Shown here: positions 50,322-59,388 of the stretch, piece by piece
Layout of the letters: each line of letters begins with the position of its first letter
How positions within the stretch are numbered: the stretch's first letter is position 1
NCBI RefSeq assembly: GCF_014621695.1
Contig: NZ_CP061281.1
Span: 992,001 to 1,056,000, forward strand
DNA from: Streptomyces xanthii
GTDB lineage: Bacteria > Actinomycetota > Actinomycetes > Streptomycetales > Streptomycetaceae
DNA length: 64,000 bases
Direction of reading: 5' to 3'
Program-made: the position numbers and the translations under genes
The notes under the pieces: generated by a model
Databases searched by the model: none
What the model was told of the DNA's origin: nothing
What the model saw: the letters and a program-made list of their open reading frames with translations, nothing else

Positions 50322-53300
50322 TCAGATCCGCAGCCGGTCGAAGGTCACGAGCCCGCGCGCCCCGCTGCCCCCGCCCGCCGCCGTCATGAACGCGCCCACG
50401 TCCTGCGCCGCCCCCGCCCGCGCGAGGGTCGCCGTCCCGACCGTGGTCCAGGTGGACCCGCCGTCGGTGCTGAACTCCCCCTTGTACGCGGTCCCTTCCC
50501 GCGTCAGCCGCAGCTCGACCGGCGCCGCCACCGAGCCGCCGCCCGCGGAGAGGAACGTCTCCAGGCGGCCGTCGCCGCCCGCGTCCCAGCTCAGGACGAC
50601 GCCGTTGGCCGGGGTGAGGGCCAGGTTCACGAACCCGGCCGCGCCGTTCGTGGCGAGGTCGTCACGGACGACGAGTCCGGCGCGCGCCCAGTTGCCGGTC
50701 CGGTCCTGCGAGAGGACCCGTACGGACGCGGAGCCGCCCGCGGCGAAGGCGCCGGGACGGTACACGGCCCCGAACTCGTTCGTCCCGCCCCACAGATCGG
50801 CGCCACCGCCCTCGATGGCGAACGTGTCGCCGGACTGCCCGAACACGGCACTGTTGAACGACACGGTCCGGTACGGATCCTGGACGGCTCCCCCCGCCAT
50901 GACGCGCACTCCGGCGACGGCGGCGCCCCGCTCCCGGCCCGACCGGTACGCGGCGTCGACGCGGATCCGGGCCACGATCTCGGCGGGCGTCCCCGTGAGC
51001 GTGAGGGTGAAGCGGGCGGTGAAGGTCGCGCCGGGCGCCACCGAGTCGGCGGTCACCGGCCCGTCGGGCACGGCGGTCAGCCCCTCGGGCACGTCGAGCG
51101 CGAGCGTCACGTCACGGGCGGCCGTGAAGCCGTTGTGGTTGGTGAACACGACCTCGACACCGGCGGGGTGGCCGGCGGAGACCGTGCCCTGAAGGGCCTT
51201 GGCCCGTACCGACGCCTGGTCCGCGCCGTCGGCGAGAGCGTCGCGGATGCGGCGGGCGAGCGCGAGGATCGACCCCGTGGTGCGCGTCGGGTGCGTCTCG
51301 TGGCCGTGCGCCCAGCGGTCCTCCAGCGCGAACCAGTCGATCGCGGCGGGCCGCTCCCCCGACTCGAGCGCGGCGGACAGCGCGTCGAAGTACGTCTTCC
51401 AGCGCTCGCGGTAGAGGCCGCCGACGAGCCCGGCCCACTCGCGGTTGGCGTAGTCGTGCAGACCGCCGTCCTCGCTGCCCGAGCGGCCGCCCCAGGTGGT
51501 GAGGAGGGACCGGGCGTCGTACTCCAGGCGGTCGCGCTCCGCGGCGTCGGCGCCCCAGGCGCGCGCGTCGGCGATCCAGCGGCCGAGGAGGTGCTGTCCG
51601 GAGGTGGCGAGGGCCTGGTCGAGGAGGTCCGTCCACGTGAGCCAGGTGCCGGTCAGCCGCTGGAACAGGGCGCGGTCCCCGGCCTCGTAGGCGGACTTGA
51701 TCTGCGGGAGCAAGATGCGGCTGCGGTTGGAGAGCACCTGCCGGGTCACGTCGAGCAGGTCGTACCGGTAGGCGCTGGAGGCTCTGAACTCGGGCGCCAC
51801 AGCGAGCAGTTCCGTCAGGGCCTCGTCGAAGGCGGCCAGGTCGTAGCGGGGCGCGGCCGGGCTCCACGACGCTGCGTTGGTGACGGTCAGGGAGGGGCGC
51901 GCGCCGAACAGGCCGTCGGGCGGCTCGCTCCAGGAGTCGGTGCGCCGGGTGCCGTACGCGGTGCGGCGCAGCACCTGCCAGGCGGCGGCCGCGTGCGGGT
52001 CGTCGCCTCCGTAGCGGGAGGCGGCCCACCGGTCGAACCACTGCTCCAGGTCGACCGTGCCGGGTGTCCAGGCGAGGTCGCAGAGCAGGGCGAGGGCGGC
52101 CGGGTTGTTGTCGGCGCCCTCGGGCATCGCGGCGATCCCGGACAGCTTGCTGCCGGTCTTGTCGCGCCACTTCGGGTAGGTGTCCACCCAGTCGGGGGTG
52201 TTGGCGCCGAGGGTGGTGTGTCCGCCGAAGTTCCAGATGCTGCCGTACGCGTATGGGGCGCCGGCCCAGTCGCGTTCGCGGTCGGTGACGCTCGGGAAGC
52301 GGTCGGAGAGGCCGTCGACGACGAGCATCCGGGAGGTGTCGACGGCCTCGACGATCTCGCGGCGCGGATTGTTCTGCCAGCCGAGCAGCGCCCACACGGC
52401 GCCCGGCCTGGCCTTCTGCAGGCAGGCCTCGACGGCGCGCGCGGCGTCGCCGACGGGCACGTCACCGGCCCGGCCGCCCTCGTGCAGCAGGTCCATCTTG
52501 TACATGCCGCTGGGGCCGAGCCGTTCGCCGAGCCGGGCGTAGAACTCGGCGCCGACCTCGGCGAACGCGGGCGTGCGCGGGTCGAGCCAGTCGGGCCGCT
52601 CGAAGCCGACCCAGGTGCCCTGCGGGACGACCTTCGCGCCGGGTTTGCGGTCCGGGAAGCCGCCGGGGACGGTGCCGAAGTAGCCGGGGAACACGGGGGT
52701 CATGCCGAGCTCGCGGACCCGGTCGGCGACCTTGCGGCCCAGTTCCGCGCGGCGCTCCAACAGGCCGCGGCTGACGGGCCCGCCGAACCCGGACATGTTC
52801 TGCAGCAGCCACCAGGGCTGGTGCGCGGGCGCGGGGATCCAGGAGAGCAGCTCGGCCTCGGAGTAGCCGAAGCGGCGGAAGGTGTCGTGGTAGACGGCGT
52901 CCGCGCCGAGCGTGACGAGCACCTCGTTGAAGCCGTGCAGGGCGAGGACGTCGAGCTCGCGCTGCCAGGCGTCCCAGTCGCGGTAGGGGCCGGTGTAGCC
53001 CTCGTTGGTGTCGTTGAAGGCGAAGCGGTGGGCGACGTTCGCGCCCGCGGCGATCTCGCCGTCCGGGGCGGGCAGCCGGTGCGGCAGGTCGAGCTGCTCG
53101 CCGTTCCAGGTGATGGACGCGTGCGCGGTCTCGCGGAGGTAGGCGTGCACCCCGGCGAGCAGGACGGCGGGGCTCGTCCCCTCGACGACGACGCGTCCGC
53201 TCGTCCCGGTGACCCGGTAGCGGTCGGCCGCGCCGGCGACCGGCCGCAGGACGAACTGCCCGTGGTGGCCCGGGAGAAGGCGGCGCAGCGCCGCTTCGGC

Positions 53301-53438
53301 GGGACCGGTGTCGAACCGTCCGTCGGACGCGGCCTGCGCGGCGCCGGCGCCGGGCGCGGGCAGCACGAGGAGGGCTCCGCCGAGCGCGGCGGTGCCGGTG
53401 AGCAGACGTCTGCGGGTGACACCTCTGTGGTCGTTCAC
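50322..53438 (-). CDS. GH89 alpha-N-acetylglucosaminidase, secreted, multidomain
   Basis: A 1038-residue exported glycosidase. A Tat signal (TRRRLLTGTAALGGALLVLPAPGA) is at the start. The NAGLU N-terminal domain follows, then the catalytic barrel with RFAFNDTNEGYTGPYRDW and candidate catalytic Glu320 in MDLLHEGGRAG and Glu440 in AAMPEGADNNP, then the helical NAGLU C domain. Two extra modules end it: an NPCBM-associated NEW3-type beta domain (about 770-850) and a DUF1349/lectin-like beta-sandwich. The enzyme releases terminal alpha-linked GlcNAc from glycans. GTG 53438 with GGAAGGA upstream sets the start. Confidence 0.88.
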   Translation of the reverse strand: MNDHRGVTRRRLLTGTAALGGALLVLPAPGAGAAQAASDGRFDTGPAEAALRRLLPGHHGQFVLRPVAGAADRYRVTGTSGRVVVEGTSPAVLLAGVHAYLRETAHASITWNGEQLDLPHRLPAPDGEIAAGANVAHRFAFNDTNEGYTGPYRDWDAWQRELDVLALHGFNEVLVTLGADAVYHDTFRRFGYSEAELLSWIPAPAHQPWWLLQNMSGFGGPVSRGLLERRAELGRKVADRVRELGMTPVFPGYFGTVPGGFPDRKPGAKVVPQGTWVGFERPDWLDPRTPAFAEVGAEFYARLGERLGPSGMYKMDLLHEGGRAGDVPVGDAARAVEACLQKARPGAVWALLGWQNNPRREIVEAVDTSRMLVVDGLSDRFPSVTDRERDWAGAPYAYGSIWNFGGHTTLGANTPDWVDTYPKWRDKTGSKLSGIAAMPEGADNNPAALALLCDLAWTPGTVDLEQWFDRWAASRYGGDDPHAAAAWQVLRRTAYGTRRTDSWSEPPDGLFGARPSLTVTNAASWSPAAPRYDLAAFDEALTELLAVAPEFRASSAYRYDLLDVTRQVLSNRSRILLPQIKSAYEAGDRALFQRLTGTWLTWTDLLDQALATSGQHLLGRWIADARAWGADAAERDRLEYDARSLLTTWGGRSGSEDGGLHDYANREWAGLVGGLYRERWKTYFDALSAALESGERPAAIDWFALEDRWAHGHETHPTRTTGSILALARRIRDALADGADQASVRAKALQGTVSAGHPAGVEVVFTNHNGFTAARDVTLALDVPEGLTAVPDGPVTADSVAPGATFTARFTLTLTGTPAEIVARIRVDAAYRSGRERGAAVAGVRVMAGGAVQDPYRTVSFNSAVFGQSGDTFAIEGGGADLWGGTNEFGAVYRPGAFAAGGSASVRVLSQDRTGNWARAGLVVRDDLATNGAAGFVNLALTPANGVVLSWDAGGDGRLETFLSAGGGSVAAPVELRLTREGTAYKGEFSTDGGSTWTTVGTATLARAGAAQDVGAFMTAAGGGSGARGLVTFDRLRI

Positions 53439-53503
53439 ATGCGTCCTTCCGGAGCGGCCCGCCGGTGCGCGAGGGCAGGCGACAGGACGAGGATGCAAGA
53501 ACT

Positions 53504-53547
53504 TGATTGATCCATCCATTTTTCAAACAGGATCAGTCAGGTGTCAA
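53504..53547 (-). promoter_or_regulatory. Promoter and inverted-repeat operator of the GH89 gene
   Basis: On the minus strand TTGACA (53547-53542), an 18-bp spacer and AAAAAT (53523-53518) form a good vegetative promoter. TGATTGATCC (53504-53513) and GGATCAGTCA (53530-53539) are inverted repeats matching at nine of ten positions on either side of the -10, suiting a sugar-responsive repressor. Confidence 0.65.
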
Positions 53548-53565
53548 CGGGTGGTCGAGACCTGT

Positions 53566-54228
53566 TCACACCGTTTCCCAGGCCCGCCCGACGACCACGT
53601 CGTACGGGGACGTCCCGGCCCGCGCCTGCTCCAGGGCCCCGCCGACACCGGGCAGCGGACGCTCCCAGTCCGCGGCCGACCATCCGTCGTGCAGGGCCGT
53701 GATCGTGCGGCCGCGTCCGGCGTCGACGTGCACGAACTCCCCGGTGACGACGGCCAGTACGGCCTCGTCGAGCACTTCCAGAATGCCCGCGGAGCCGTCG
53801 TCGCAGGCGTCGCAGCCGCAGTCCGGGACCAGGGCGGCCGGCACGGCGGGCTCCCCCGCGCCGACCGTGAGCACGGTCCGCGGCACGCCGTCGATCGCCC
53901 CGAACCCGAACAGGAGCGGCACCGCGCCCGCACTGCCGAGCGGCCACAGCCGTACGGCCTCGTCCACGGAGACGGCGGGCTCCCCGCGCCACAACGCGCC
54001 TGCGGCCCGCGGGATCCGTTCCTCCCGCGCGAGCCCGAGCCCGCACAGCGCGCGCGTCCACGCCTCGGCGCGGGCGGCGAGGACGCGGTACTTCGCGGGG
54101 TCGAGGCAGCGCGAGTACTCCTCGTCCGCCGGCTCCCGGTCGGCGTGCGGATCGGGCCAGGGCGGGGTGTCCGCCCCGGTCTCGGCGAACGCCTCGTCAA
54201 CGGCCCTGAGCAGTACGGATCGGTCCAT
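53566..54228 (-). CDS. Hypothetical protein, DUF6226-like
   Basis: A 220-residue soluble protein. The opening LLRAVDEAFAETGADTPPWPDPHADREPADEEYSR and the later YRVLAARAEAWTRAL resemble the actinobacterial DUF6226 family. A CGCDACDDGS motif near residue 145 supplies three Cys or Asp residues that may hold metal. No function is known. It starts at ATG 54228 and is divergent from the DUF4139 pair. A 127-bp spacer with a regulated promoter separates it from the GH89 gene, to which it need not be related. Confidence 0.72.
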   Translation of the reverse strand: MDRSVLLRAVDEAFAETGADTPPWPDPHADREPADEEYSRCLDPAKYRVLAARAEAWTRALCGLGLAREERIPRAAGALWRGEPAVSVDEAVRLWPLGSAGAVPLLFGFGAIDGVPRTVLTVGAGEPAVPAALVPDCGCDACDDGSAGILEVLDEAVLAVVTGEFVHVDAGRGRTITALHDGWSAADWERPLPGVGGALEQARAGTSPYDVVVGRAWETV

Positions 54229-54342
54229 GCCGGGGACCTTACGCGGGCGTCGCGGAGGCTCCGATTCCGTCGGGCAGGACGTAGGGTTCGAAGCGGCCGG
54301 CCGCGGGCCGGCGGCGTACGGGAGACACGGGGAGGAGCGGCG

Positions 54343-56406
54343 ATGGCGGACGCGGCGAAAGAGTCGTGGAGTTCGGAGCTCACGTCGGTGGTGGTGTACG
54401 CGCGGGGCGCGGTGTGCGTGCGCCTGGCCCGGGGCGCCGTACCGGCGGACGGCCGGGTCCGGGTGACGGGACTGCCGCGCACCCTCGACCACGGATCGCT
54501 GCGGGCCCGGGTGCTCGACGCCTCCGGTGTCCGCGTGACCGAGGCCCGGGTCGTCGTCGAGGCCGAACCGCCCGCGCCCCAGGCCCCCGAGGACCTGCGC
54601 CGCGAGGTGGAGCGTCTGTACGAGGAGCAGCGCGCGGTCCAGACGCGCCGGGACCGCCAGAGCCGCCGGATCGACGAGGTCGCCGCCCTGCGCCCGGTGG
54701 CGCCGCCGCGCCGGCGGGACGAGCCCGCGTACCGGCGCACCCCGGTCGGCGCGTGGCTGGAGCTCGCGGAGTTCGTCGACGCCCGCCTGACGACGCTGCA
54801 CGCCGGACTGGCCGAACTGGACGAGCGGCTGCGGGTCCTGGAGCACGAGATCGACCTCGCCGCGGACCGCCTTGCGCGTGCGTCGACGGACGCCCCGTCC
54901 TCCCCCGTGCCGACCACGGTCGCGGCCGACCTCGTGCTCACCGGGCCTCCGGGCGAGGTCCGCGTCGAGCTGGAGTACCGGACGCCGGGCGCGGTCTGGG
55001 TCCCGTCGTACCGGCTGACGCACCTTCAGGGCGAGGGCGGCGGCCGCCTGGTGCTGCGCGCGTCGGTCGCGCAGCGCACCGGCGAGGACTGGACCGGGGT
55101 GCGCCTCGGCCTGTCCACGGCCGATCTGCACCGGCCCACCGGGGTGCCGGTCCTGCGCTCGGTCCGCATCGGCCGCAGCCAGCCCGTCCCGGCACCGTCC
55201 GGCTGGCGCGAGCCGCCGGCGGGGCTCGGCGAGCTGTTCGCCGGGTACGACGGGGCGGGACCGCGGCCGCTCGCGCCCAGGGGTGCCGTGGCCGGCGGGG
55301 CCGCCGACGTCTCCGAGGACTTCGAGCTGGAGCCCGCGTCGACGCCCGCGGCCGCGCCGCAGCGGGCTCGCCGTGCGCGGACCGGGGGCGCCCGGCCCAG
55401 GGCGGCCGGGTTCGGTGCCCCGCCGCCCGCCGCGCCGGCCCCGCCCGGCGGTATGCCTCCCGCGTACGGCGGCGCCCCGGTGCCCCCGCCGGCTCCCGGG
55501 GGTCCGGTCCCGGCCCCGCAGGGCCTCGCCGGAAGTCCCGTACCGCCGCCTCCCCCACCGCCGCCCGGCCCCCCGCGGCCGAGCGACGCCGAACTCGACT
55601 ACGCGGACCTGGTGCTGGCCGGCCCCGAGGCCCCGGCCGCCACGCGCGGACTGCTCTCGCCGGGCACCCCGGCCGACCCGGTGGCCGTCCAGTACCGGCG
55701 CCGCGCCCAGTCCGTGTCCGCGCTGGCGCTGCCCGCCCACGCGGTGCGCCCGCGCGAGTCGGCCGGTTCCTTCGACCACCGCTACGACGCCCAGGGCCCC
55801 GCCGACATCCCCGCCGACGGCACCTGGCACACCGTCACCGTCACGGAGCTGCCGGTCGGTCTGCGCACCGAGTACCTGTGCGTGCCGTCCGTCGAAGAGA
55901 CCGTGTACGCGACGCTGGTCGTCTCCAACGCCACCGACCAGGCCCTCCTGGCGGGCCCGGTCGACGTCACGGTCGACGGCGATCCGCTGCCGACCACGGC
56001 GCTGCCCACGCTCGCGCCGGGTGGCACCGGCCGGGTCGGGCTCGGGCCCGCCGAGGCGATCCGGGTGGCGCGCCGCACCGAACAGCACGAGTCGACCGCG
56101 GGTCTGCGGAGCACGACCACGGTGCTCACCCACCGCGTCCACGTGGAGCTGGCCAACCGGCTGCGGCGCCCGGTCACCGTGGAGGTCCGCGAACGGGTCC
56201 CCGTCACCTCCGAGTCGGACATCCGGATCGAGGAGCGCGCCGACTGGACCCGCCCGGCCGACGGCGAGGGCCCCGACCGGCACGTCCCGGGCACCCGCCT
56301 GTGGCGCGTCGAGGTGCCCGCGGGCGACACCGCCGTGCTGGACGGCGGCTACGAGATCCGGATCCCGGCCGCCAAGGCCCTCACCGGCGGCAACCGGAGG
56401 AGCTGA
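54343..56406 (+). CDS. DUF4139 (MuiA-like) protein A, with proline-rich insert
   Basis: A 687-residue protein of the DUF4139/DUF4140 group (mucoidy inhibitor A-like). The N-terminal DUF4140 part is followed by coiled coils (LRREVERLYEEQRAVQTRRDRQSR and ELDERLRVLEHEIDLAADRL). The beta-rich DUF4139 domain has LEYRTPGAVWVPSYRLTH and AQRTGEDWTGVRLGLSTADL. It is interrupted at about 360-440 by a Pro/Gly/Ala-rich linker, then resumes with VTVTELPVGLRTEYLCVPSVEE. No signal peptide is present. GGGGAGGAG precedes ATG 54343. The DUF4139 paralogue starts 3 bp after the stop, so the pair forms one operon. Confidence 0.87.
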   Translation: MADAAKESWSSELTSVVVYARGAVCVRLARGAVPADGRVRVTGLPRTLDHGSLRARVLDASGVRVTEARVVVEAEPPAPQAPEDLRREVERLYEEQRAVQTRRDRQSRRIDEVAALRPVAPPRRRDEPAYRRTPVGAWLELAEFVDARLTTLHAGLAELDERLRVLEHEIDLAADRLARASTDAPSSPVPTTVAADLVLTGPPGEVRVELEYRTPGAVWVPSYRLTHLQGEGGGRLVLRASVAQRTGEDWTGVRLGLSTADLHRPTGVPVLRSVRIGRSQPVPAPSGWREPPAGLGELFAGYDGAGPRPLAPRGAVAGGAADVSEDFELEPASTPAAAPQRARRARTGGARPRAAGFGAPPPAAPAPPGGMPPAYGGAPVPPPAPGGPVPAPQGLAGSPVPPPPPPPPGPPRPSDAELDYADLVLAGPEAPAATRGLLSPGTPADPVAVQYRRRAQSVSALALPAHAVRPRESAGSFDHRYDAQGPADIPADGTWHTVTVTELPVGLRTEYLCVPSVEETVYATLVVSNATDQALLAGPVDVTVDGDPLPTTALPTLAPGGTGRVGLGPAEAIRVARRTEQHESTAGLRSTTTVLTHRVHVELANRLRRPVTVEVRERVPVTSESDIRIEERADWTRPADGEGPDRHVPGTRLWRVEVPAGDTAVLDGGYEIRIPAAKALTGGNRRS

Positions 56407-56409
56407 CCC

Positions 56410-57972
56410 ATGACCCAGAACATCCTGTTCGACGCCCCGCTGCCCGTCACCGCGGTGACGTGTCTGGAGGACCGCGCCCAGATCGAGCGCACCACCGAGG
56501 TCGAGCTCCCGGCCGGCGTCCACCGGCTGCGCCTCGGCCCGGTCGGCGCGCTCGCCGTCGACCGCAGCCTGCACGCCGAACTGACCGGCGCCGAAGCCAC
56601 CGTCCTGGACGTACGGATCGTGCGGGCGTGGACCCCGCGCGGCCCCCAGCCGCCCACCGAGGACGACTCCCCGCTGCGCCACCGGCTCCACGCCCTCACC
56701 GAGGAGCAGCAGAGCCTGGAACAGCGCCGCGACCGCCTGACCGCCCGCCTGGACGTGCTCGCGAAGCTGGCCACGGACCTCCTGCGGGACATCGCCGAGG
56801 GCGCCGGCACGGGCGAGAGCGAGCCTGAGCGCTGGAGCGCGGAGCTCGACCGGGTGGACGCCGAGCGCGCCACCCAGGAGGACGAACTCACCACGGTCAC
56901 AGGGCGCCTGAGCGTCGTGACGGACGAACTCGGCGAGACCTACCGGGTGTTGAACCTATCCGAGTCCGAACCCCCCTCCCTGACCGCGCACGTGGAACTC
57001 ACCGTCGAGGCCGTGGCACCCGCCCGCGCCGGCCTCCGCCTGACCCACCTCACCCCGTGCGCCCTGTGGCGCCCCGCCTACCGGGCGACCCTCGACGGCG
57101 GCGAACTCACCCTCCAGACCGACGCGATGGTCTGGCAGCGCACGGGCGAGGACTGGTCGGACGTGGCCCTGACCCTGTCGACGGCCCGCTCCACCCGCGC
57201 CACGACTCCGCCCCGGCTCGTCGAGGACCGCCTCACCCTGCGGGACCGCTCGACGGAGGAGCGCCGCACGGTCGCGGTCGCCGTGCGCGAGGAGGACATC
57301 AGCGACGTCGGCCCGCTCGAGGTGTCCGGCCTCCCGGGCGTGGACGACGGGGGCGAGACCCGCGTCCTGCACGCCCCGTCCCCCGCGTCCGTCCCCTCCG
57401 ACGGCCGCGCCCACCGCGTCCCGCTCACCACGGCGACGGCACAGGCCCGCACGGAACAGGTCTGCGCCCCCGAGCTCTCCCCTCTCGTCACCCAGGTCGC
57501 CCGCTTCACGAACCCCACGGGCCACGCCCTGCTCGCGGGCCCCGTCGACCTGATCCGGGGCAGCGGCTTCACGGGCCGCGGCACGCTCCCCTTCACGGCC
57601 CCCGGCGCACCCCAGGAACTGTCCTTCGGCACCGCCGACACCTACCGGGTCACGCGCAGAACGGAAGAGTCCCGCGACACGACGACGCTCACCCAGCGCA
57701 CCGTGATCACCCGCACGGTCCGCCTCCACGTCTCCCGCTTCTCACCTCCCGGCGAGACCGCCCCCGAGACGATCACCCTGCGCGAGCGCGTCCCGGTCTC
57801 GGAGGTCGCGAACGTCGACATCCGTCTCCGCAAGGAGTCCTGCGACCCGTCCCCCGACACCCTCGACACCGAGGGCATCGCCCGCTGGGACCTCACCCTG
57901 CCACCGGGCGGGCGGGCGACGGTGACGCTGGTGTACGAGGTGGTGGCGGGGGCGAAGGTGACGGGGTTGTAG
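56410..57972 (+). CDS. DUF4139 (MuiA-like) protein B
   Basis: A 520-residue paralogue of the preceding protein without the proline-rich insert. It has a DUF4140-like start (LPVTAVTCLEDRAQIERTTEVEL), two coiled coils (LHALTEEQQSLEQRRDRLTARL and LDRVDAERATQEDELTTVTGRL) and a DUF4139 beta domain with TPCALWRPAYRATL and WQRTGEDWSDVALTLSTAR. The final segment WDLTLPPGGRATVTLVYEV closes the domain. Role unknown. The shared architecture and 3-bp spacing suggest the two form a complex. GGAGG lies at 56396-56400, overlapping the end of gene A. Confidence 0.87.
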   Translation: MTQNILFDAPLPVTAVTCLEDRAQIERTTEVELPAGVHRLRLGPVGALAVDRSLHAELTGAEATVLDVRIVRAWTPRGPQPPTEDDSPLRHRLHALTEEQQSLEQRRDRLTARLDVLAKLATDLLRDIAEGAGTGESEPERWSAELDRVDAERATQEDELTTVTGRLSVVTDELGETYRVLNLSESEPPSLTAHVELTVEAVAPARAGLRLTHLTPCALWRPAYRATLDGGELTLQTDAMVWQRTGEDWSDVALTLSTARSTRATTPPRLVEDRLTLRDRSTEERRTVAVAVREEDISDVGPLEVSGLPGVDDGGETRVLHAPSPASVPSDGRAHRVPLTTATAQARTEQVCAPELSPLVTQVARFTNPTGHALLAGPVDLIRGSGFTGRGTLPFTAPGAPQELSFGTADTYRVTRRTEESRDTTTLTQRTVITRTVRLHVSRFSPPGETAPETITLRERVPVSEVANVDIRLRKESCDPSPDTLDTEGIARWDLTLPPGGRATVTLVYEVVAGAKVTGL

Positions 57973-57999
57973 TCCGGCGGGCGGGGCGTCGGCCCGGCG

Positions 58000-58545
58000 T
58001 CAGCGCCGCTCCGACTCCTCGCCCACGTCCGACGTCTCACCCGCGACCGGCTCCTCGCCCGCGGCCGGTTCGGCATCCGGCCCGGCCGCACGGCGACGGC
58101 GGCGCACCAGTACGACGCCGCACACCGCGAGCGCGAGCAACACGACCCCGGCCACGCCCCAGGAGGTGTGCCGGGTGAACAGCCAGCGCAGGAAGGCCAG
58201 CGCCCCCGTACCCACGAGGCCGTACAGCGTGGCCCAGGCCGCGCCGCCGACGAAGAGGGCGGGGAGGTAGCGGCGCAGGGGCATGCGGAGGGTGCCGGCG
58301 ACGAAGTTGACGGCGGTCTGGAAGCCGACCGTCAGGAAGGAGACGGCGACCACCGGCATCCCCCAGCGCCGGATCGCCCGCTCGGCGCGCTCCAGGCGGG
58401 CCGCCGGGATCCGCTCGGAGAAGCGGCTGCGCCGCACGCCGGACCCGACGAACCAGCCGGCGGCGAACGTCGCCCCGGCTCGCAGCAGGATGACGGCATA
58501 CAGCCCGGCGACGGTGAGTACAGCCCCGTCCACGACGCTCCTCAT
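58000..58545 (-). CDS. DedA/VTT-domain membrane protein
   Basis: A 181-residue membrane protein. It has about four hydrophobic helices with the VTT (SNARE-associated/DedA) signature region: ERAERAIRRWGMPVVAVSFLTVGFQTAVNFVAGTLRMPLRRYL. DedA proteins are lipid or undecaprenyl-phosphate transporters and affect envelope homeostasis. The C-terminal 40 residues are an acidic Glu/Ala-rich tail after an Arg-rich stop. I start at ATG 58545, 15 codons inside the longest frame, where the first helix begins; a G-run lies just upstream. It converges on the DUF4139 pair. Confidence 0.8.
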   Translation of the reverse strand: MRSVVDGAVLTVAGLYAVILLRAGATFAAGWFVGSGVRRSRFSERIPAARLERAERAIRRWGMPVVAVSFLTVGFQTAVNFVAGTLRMPLRRYLPALFVGGAAWATLYGLVGTGALAFLRWLFTRHTSWGVAGVVLLALAVCGVVLVRRRRRAAGPDAEPAAGEEPVAGETSDVGEESERR

Positions 58546-58704
58546 TCCCCCGTGCACCAGGTCAGTGGACACGGCACGCCGACAGCGCATCGAACAGCGA
58601 TTCTACGGACGCCGCCCCGTCGGCCCCGCCCCCGGGTCCGACGGACGGCCTGATCAGAGCGCAGGGCGGCAGAAAGTGTGGCACGCGGGGGCGGCGGAAC
58701 CAGG

Positions 58705-58747
58705 TAACGTCATCGCCATGTTCTTCCAGACGCCGATTTACGAGTGA
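58705..58747 (+). CDS. Possible 9-residue leaderless peptide MFFQTPIYE
   Basis: ATG 58718 to TGA 58747 encodes nine residues. TAACGT at 58705-58710 is exactly seven bases upstream, the same layout as other leaderless starts here. It lies 92 bp before the DUF6243 gene on the same strand and could be a regulatory leader peptide or a stand-alone tiny gene. Coordinates include the -10 element; coding bases are 58718-58747. Evidence is only positional. Confidence 0.35.
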
Positions 58748-58839
58748 GCGTGACGGGCCGCCGTTGACGTCCGTCGCCGCCGCGCCCCTCCTCCACCGAT
58801 GAATCCGTAGATCACTTCACCTCACCACCGGGAGAACCC

Positions 58840-59055
58840 GTGACCGACAGCAAGAACATCAACAACCCCGTGGGCCAGGGCGGCGGCCCGCGCAAGCGGC
58901 TGTCCCGCGCCGAGCGGCAGAACAACGGCCCGCACCGCAACCGCGACCGTGAGAGCGCCGCCGAGAAGAAGGCGGAGCTGCTGCGCAAGATGCGCGAGAA
59001 GGCACGCGGGACCGAGGGGACCGCGCAGGCGGGCGACGACACCGCGCAGAGCTGA
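58840..59055 (+). CDS. DUF6243 small basic protein
   Basis: A 71-residue hydrophilic protein, rich in Arg, Lys, Gly and Asn, matching the Streptomyces DUF6243 pattern: a Gly-rich start, then KRLSRAERQNN, then a helix AAEKKAELLRKMREKARG. No membrane or signal segment is present; nucleic-acid binding is possible from charge alone. GTG 58840 follows GGGAGAA. A very strong terminator lies immediately downstream. Confidence 0.8.
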   Translation: MTDSKNINNPVGQGGGPRKRLSRAERQNNGPHRNRDRESAAEKKAELLRKMREKARGTEGTAQAGDDTAQS

Positions 59056-59070
59056 CGCACCACCGCATGA

Positions 59071-59111
59071 CAGCAGGGCCCGGACCGTGACGCGCGGTCC
59101 GGGCCCTGCTG
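59071..59111. terminator. Very strong terminator after DUF6243
   Basis: CAGCAGGGCCCGGACCG (59071-59087) pairs with CGGTCCGGGCCCTGCTG (59095-59111) over a perfect 17 bp with a 7-base loop. Confidence 0.9.
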
Positions 59112-59160
59112 TCGTGTCGAGGGCTCCCGCCACACGGCCACACACCCGGAACACGGCGAA

Positions 59161-59190
59161 GGCCGTCCTCTCATGGATGAGAGAACGGCC
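59161..59190 (-). terminator. Terminator of second tRNA-Pro
   Basis: GGCCGTCCTCTCAT (59161-59174) and ATGAGAGAACGGCC (59177-59190) form a stem with one C-A mismatch, just 3' of the tRNA on the minus strand. Confidence 0.7.
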
Positions 59191-59212
59191 TCCGACCTGC
59201 GTTTCCGCACAG

Positions 59213-59286
<74 letters not shown>

Positions 59287-59388
59287 ATGCCCGCTGACCT
59301 GGGCTTTCGCCCGGCCGAACGTGCACGGAAACCATACCGCACTCCGGGCCGTGGTCGCGCATCCCTTTCCGTCCCGGCGGGCCGCGGG

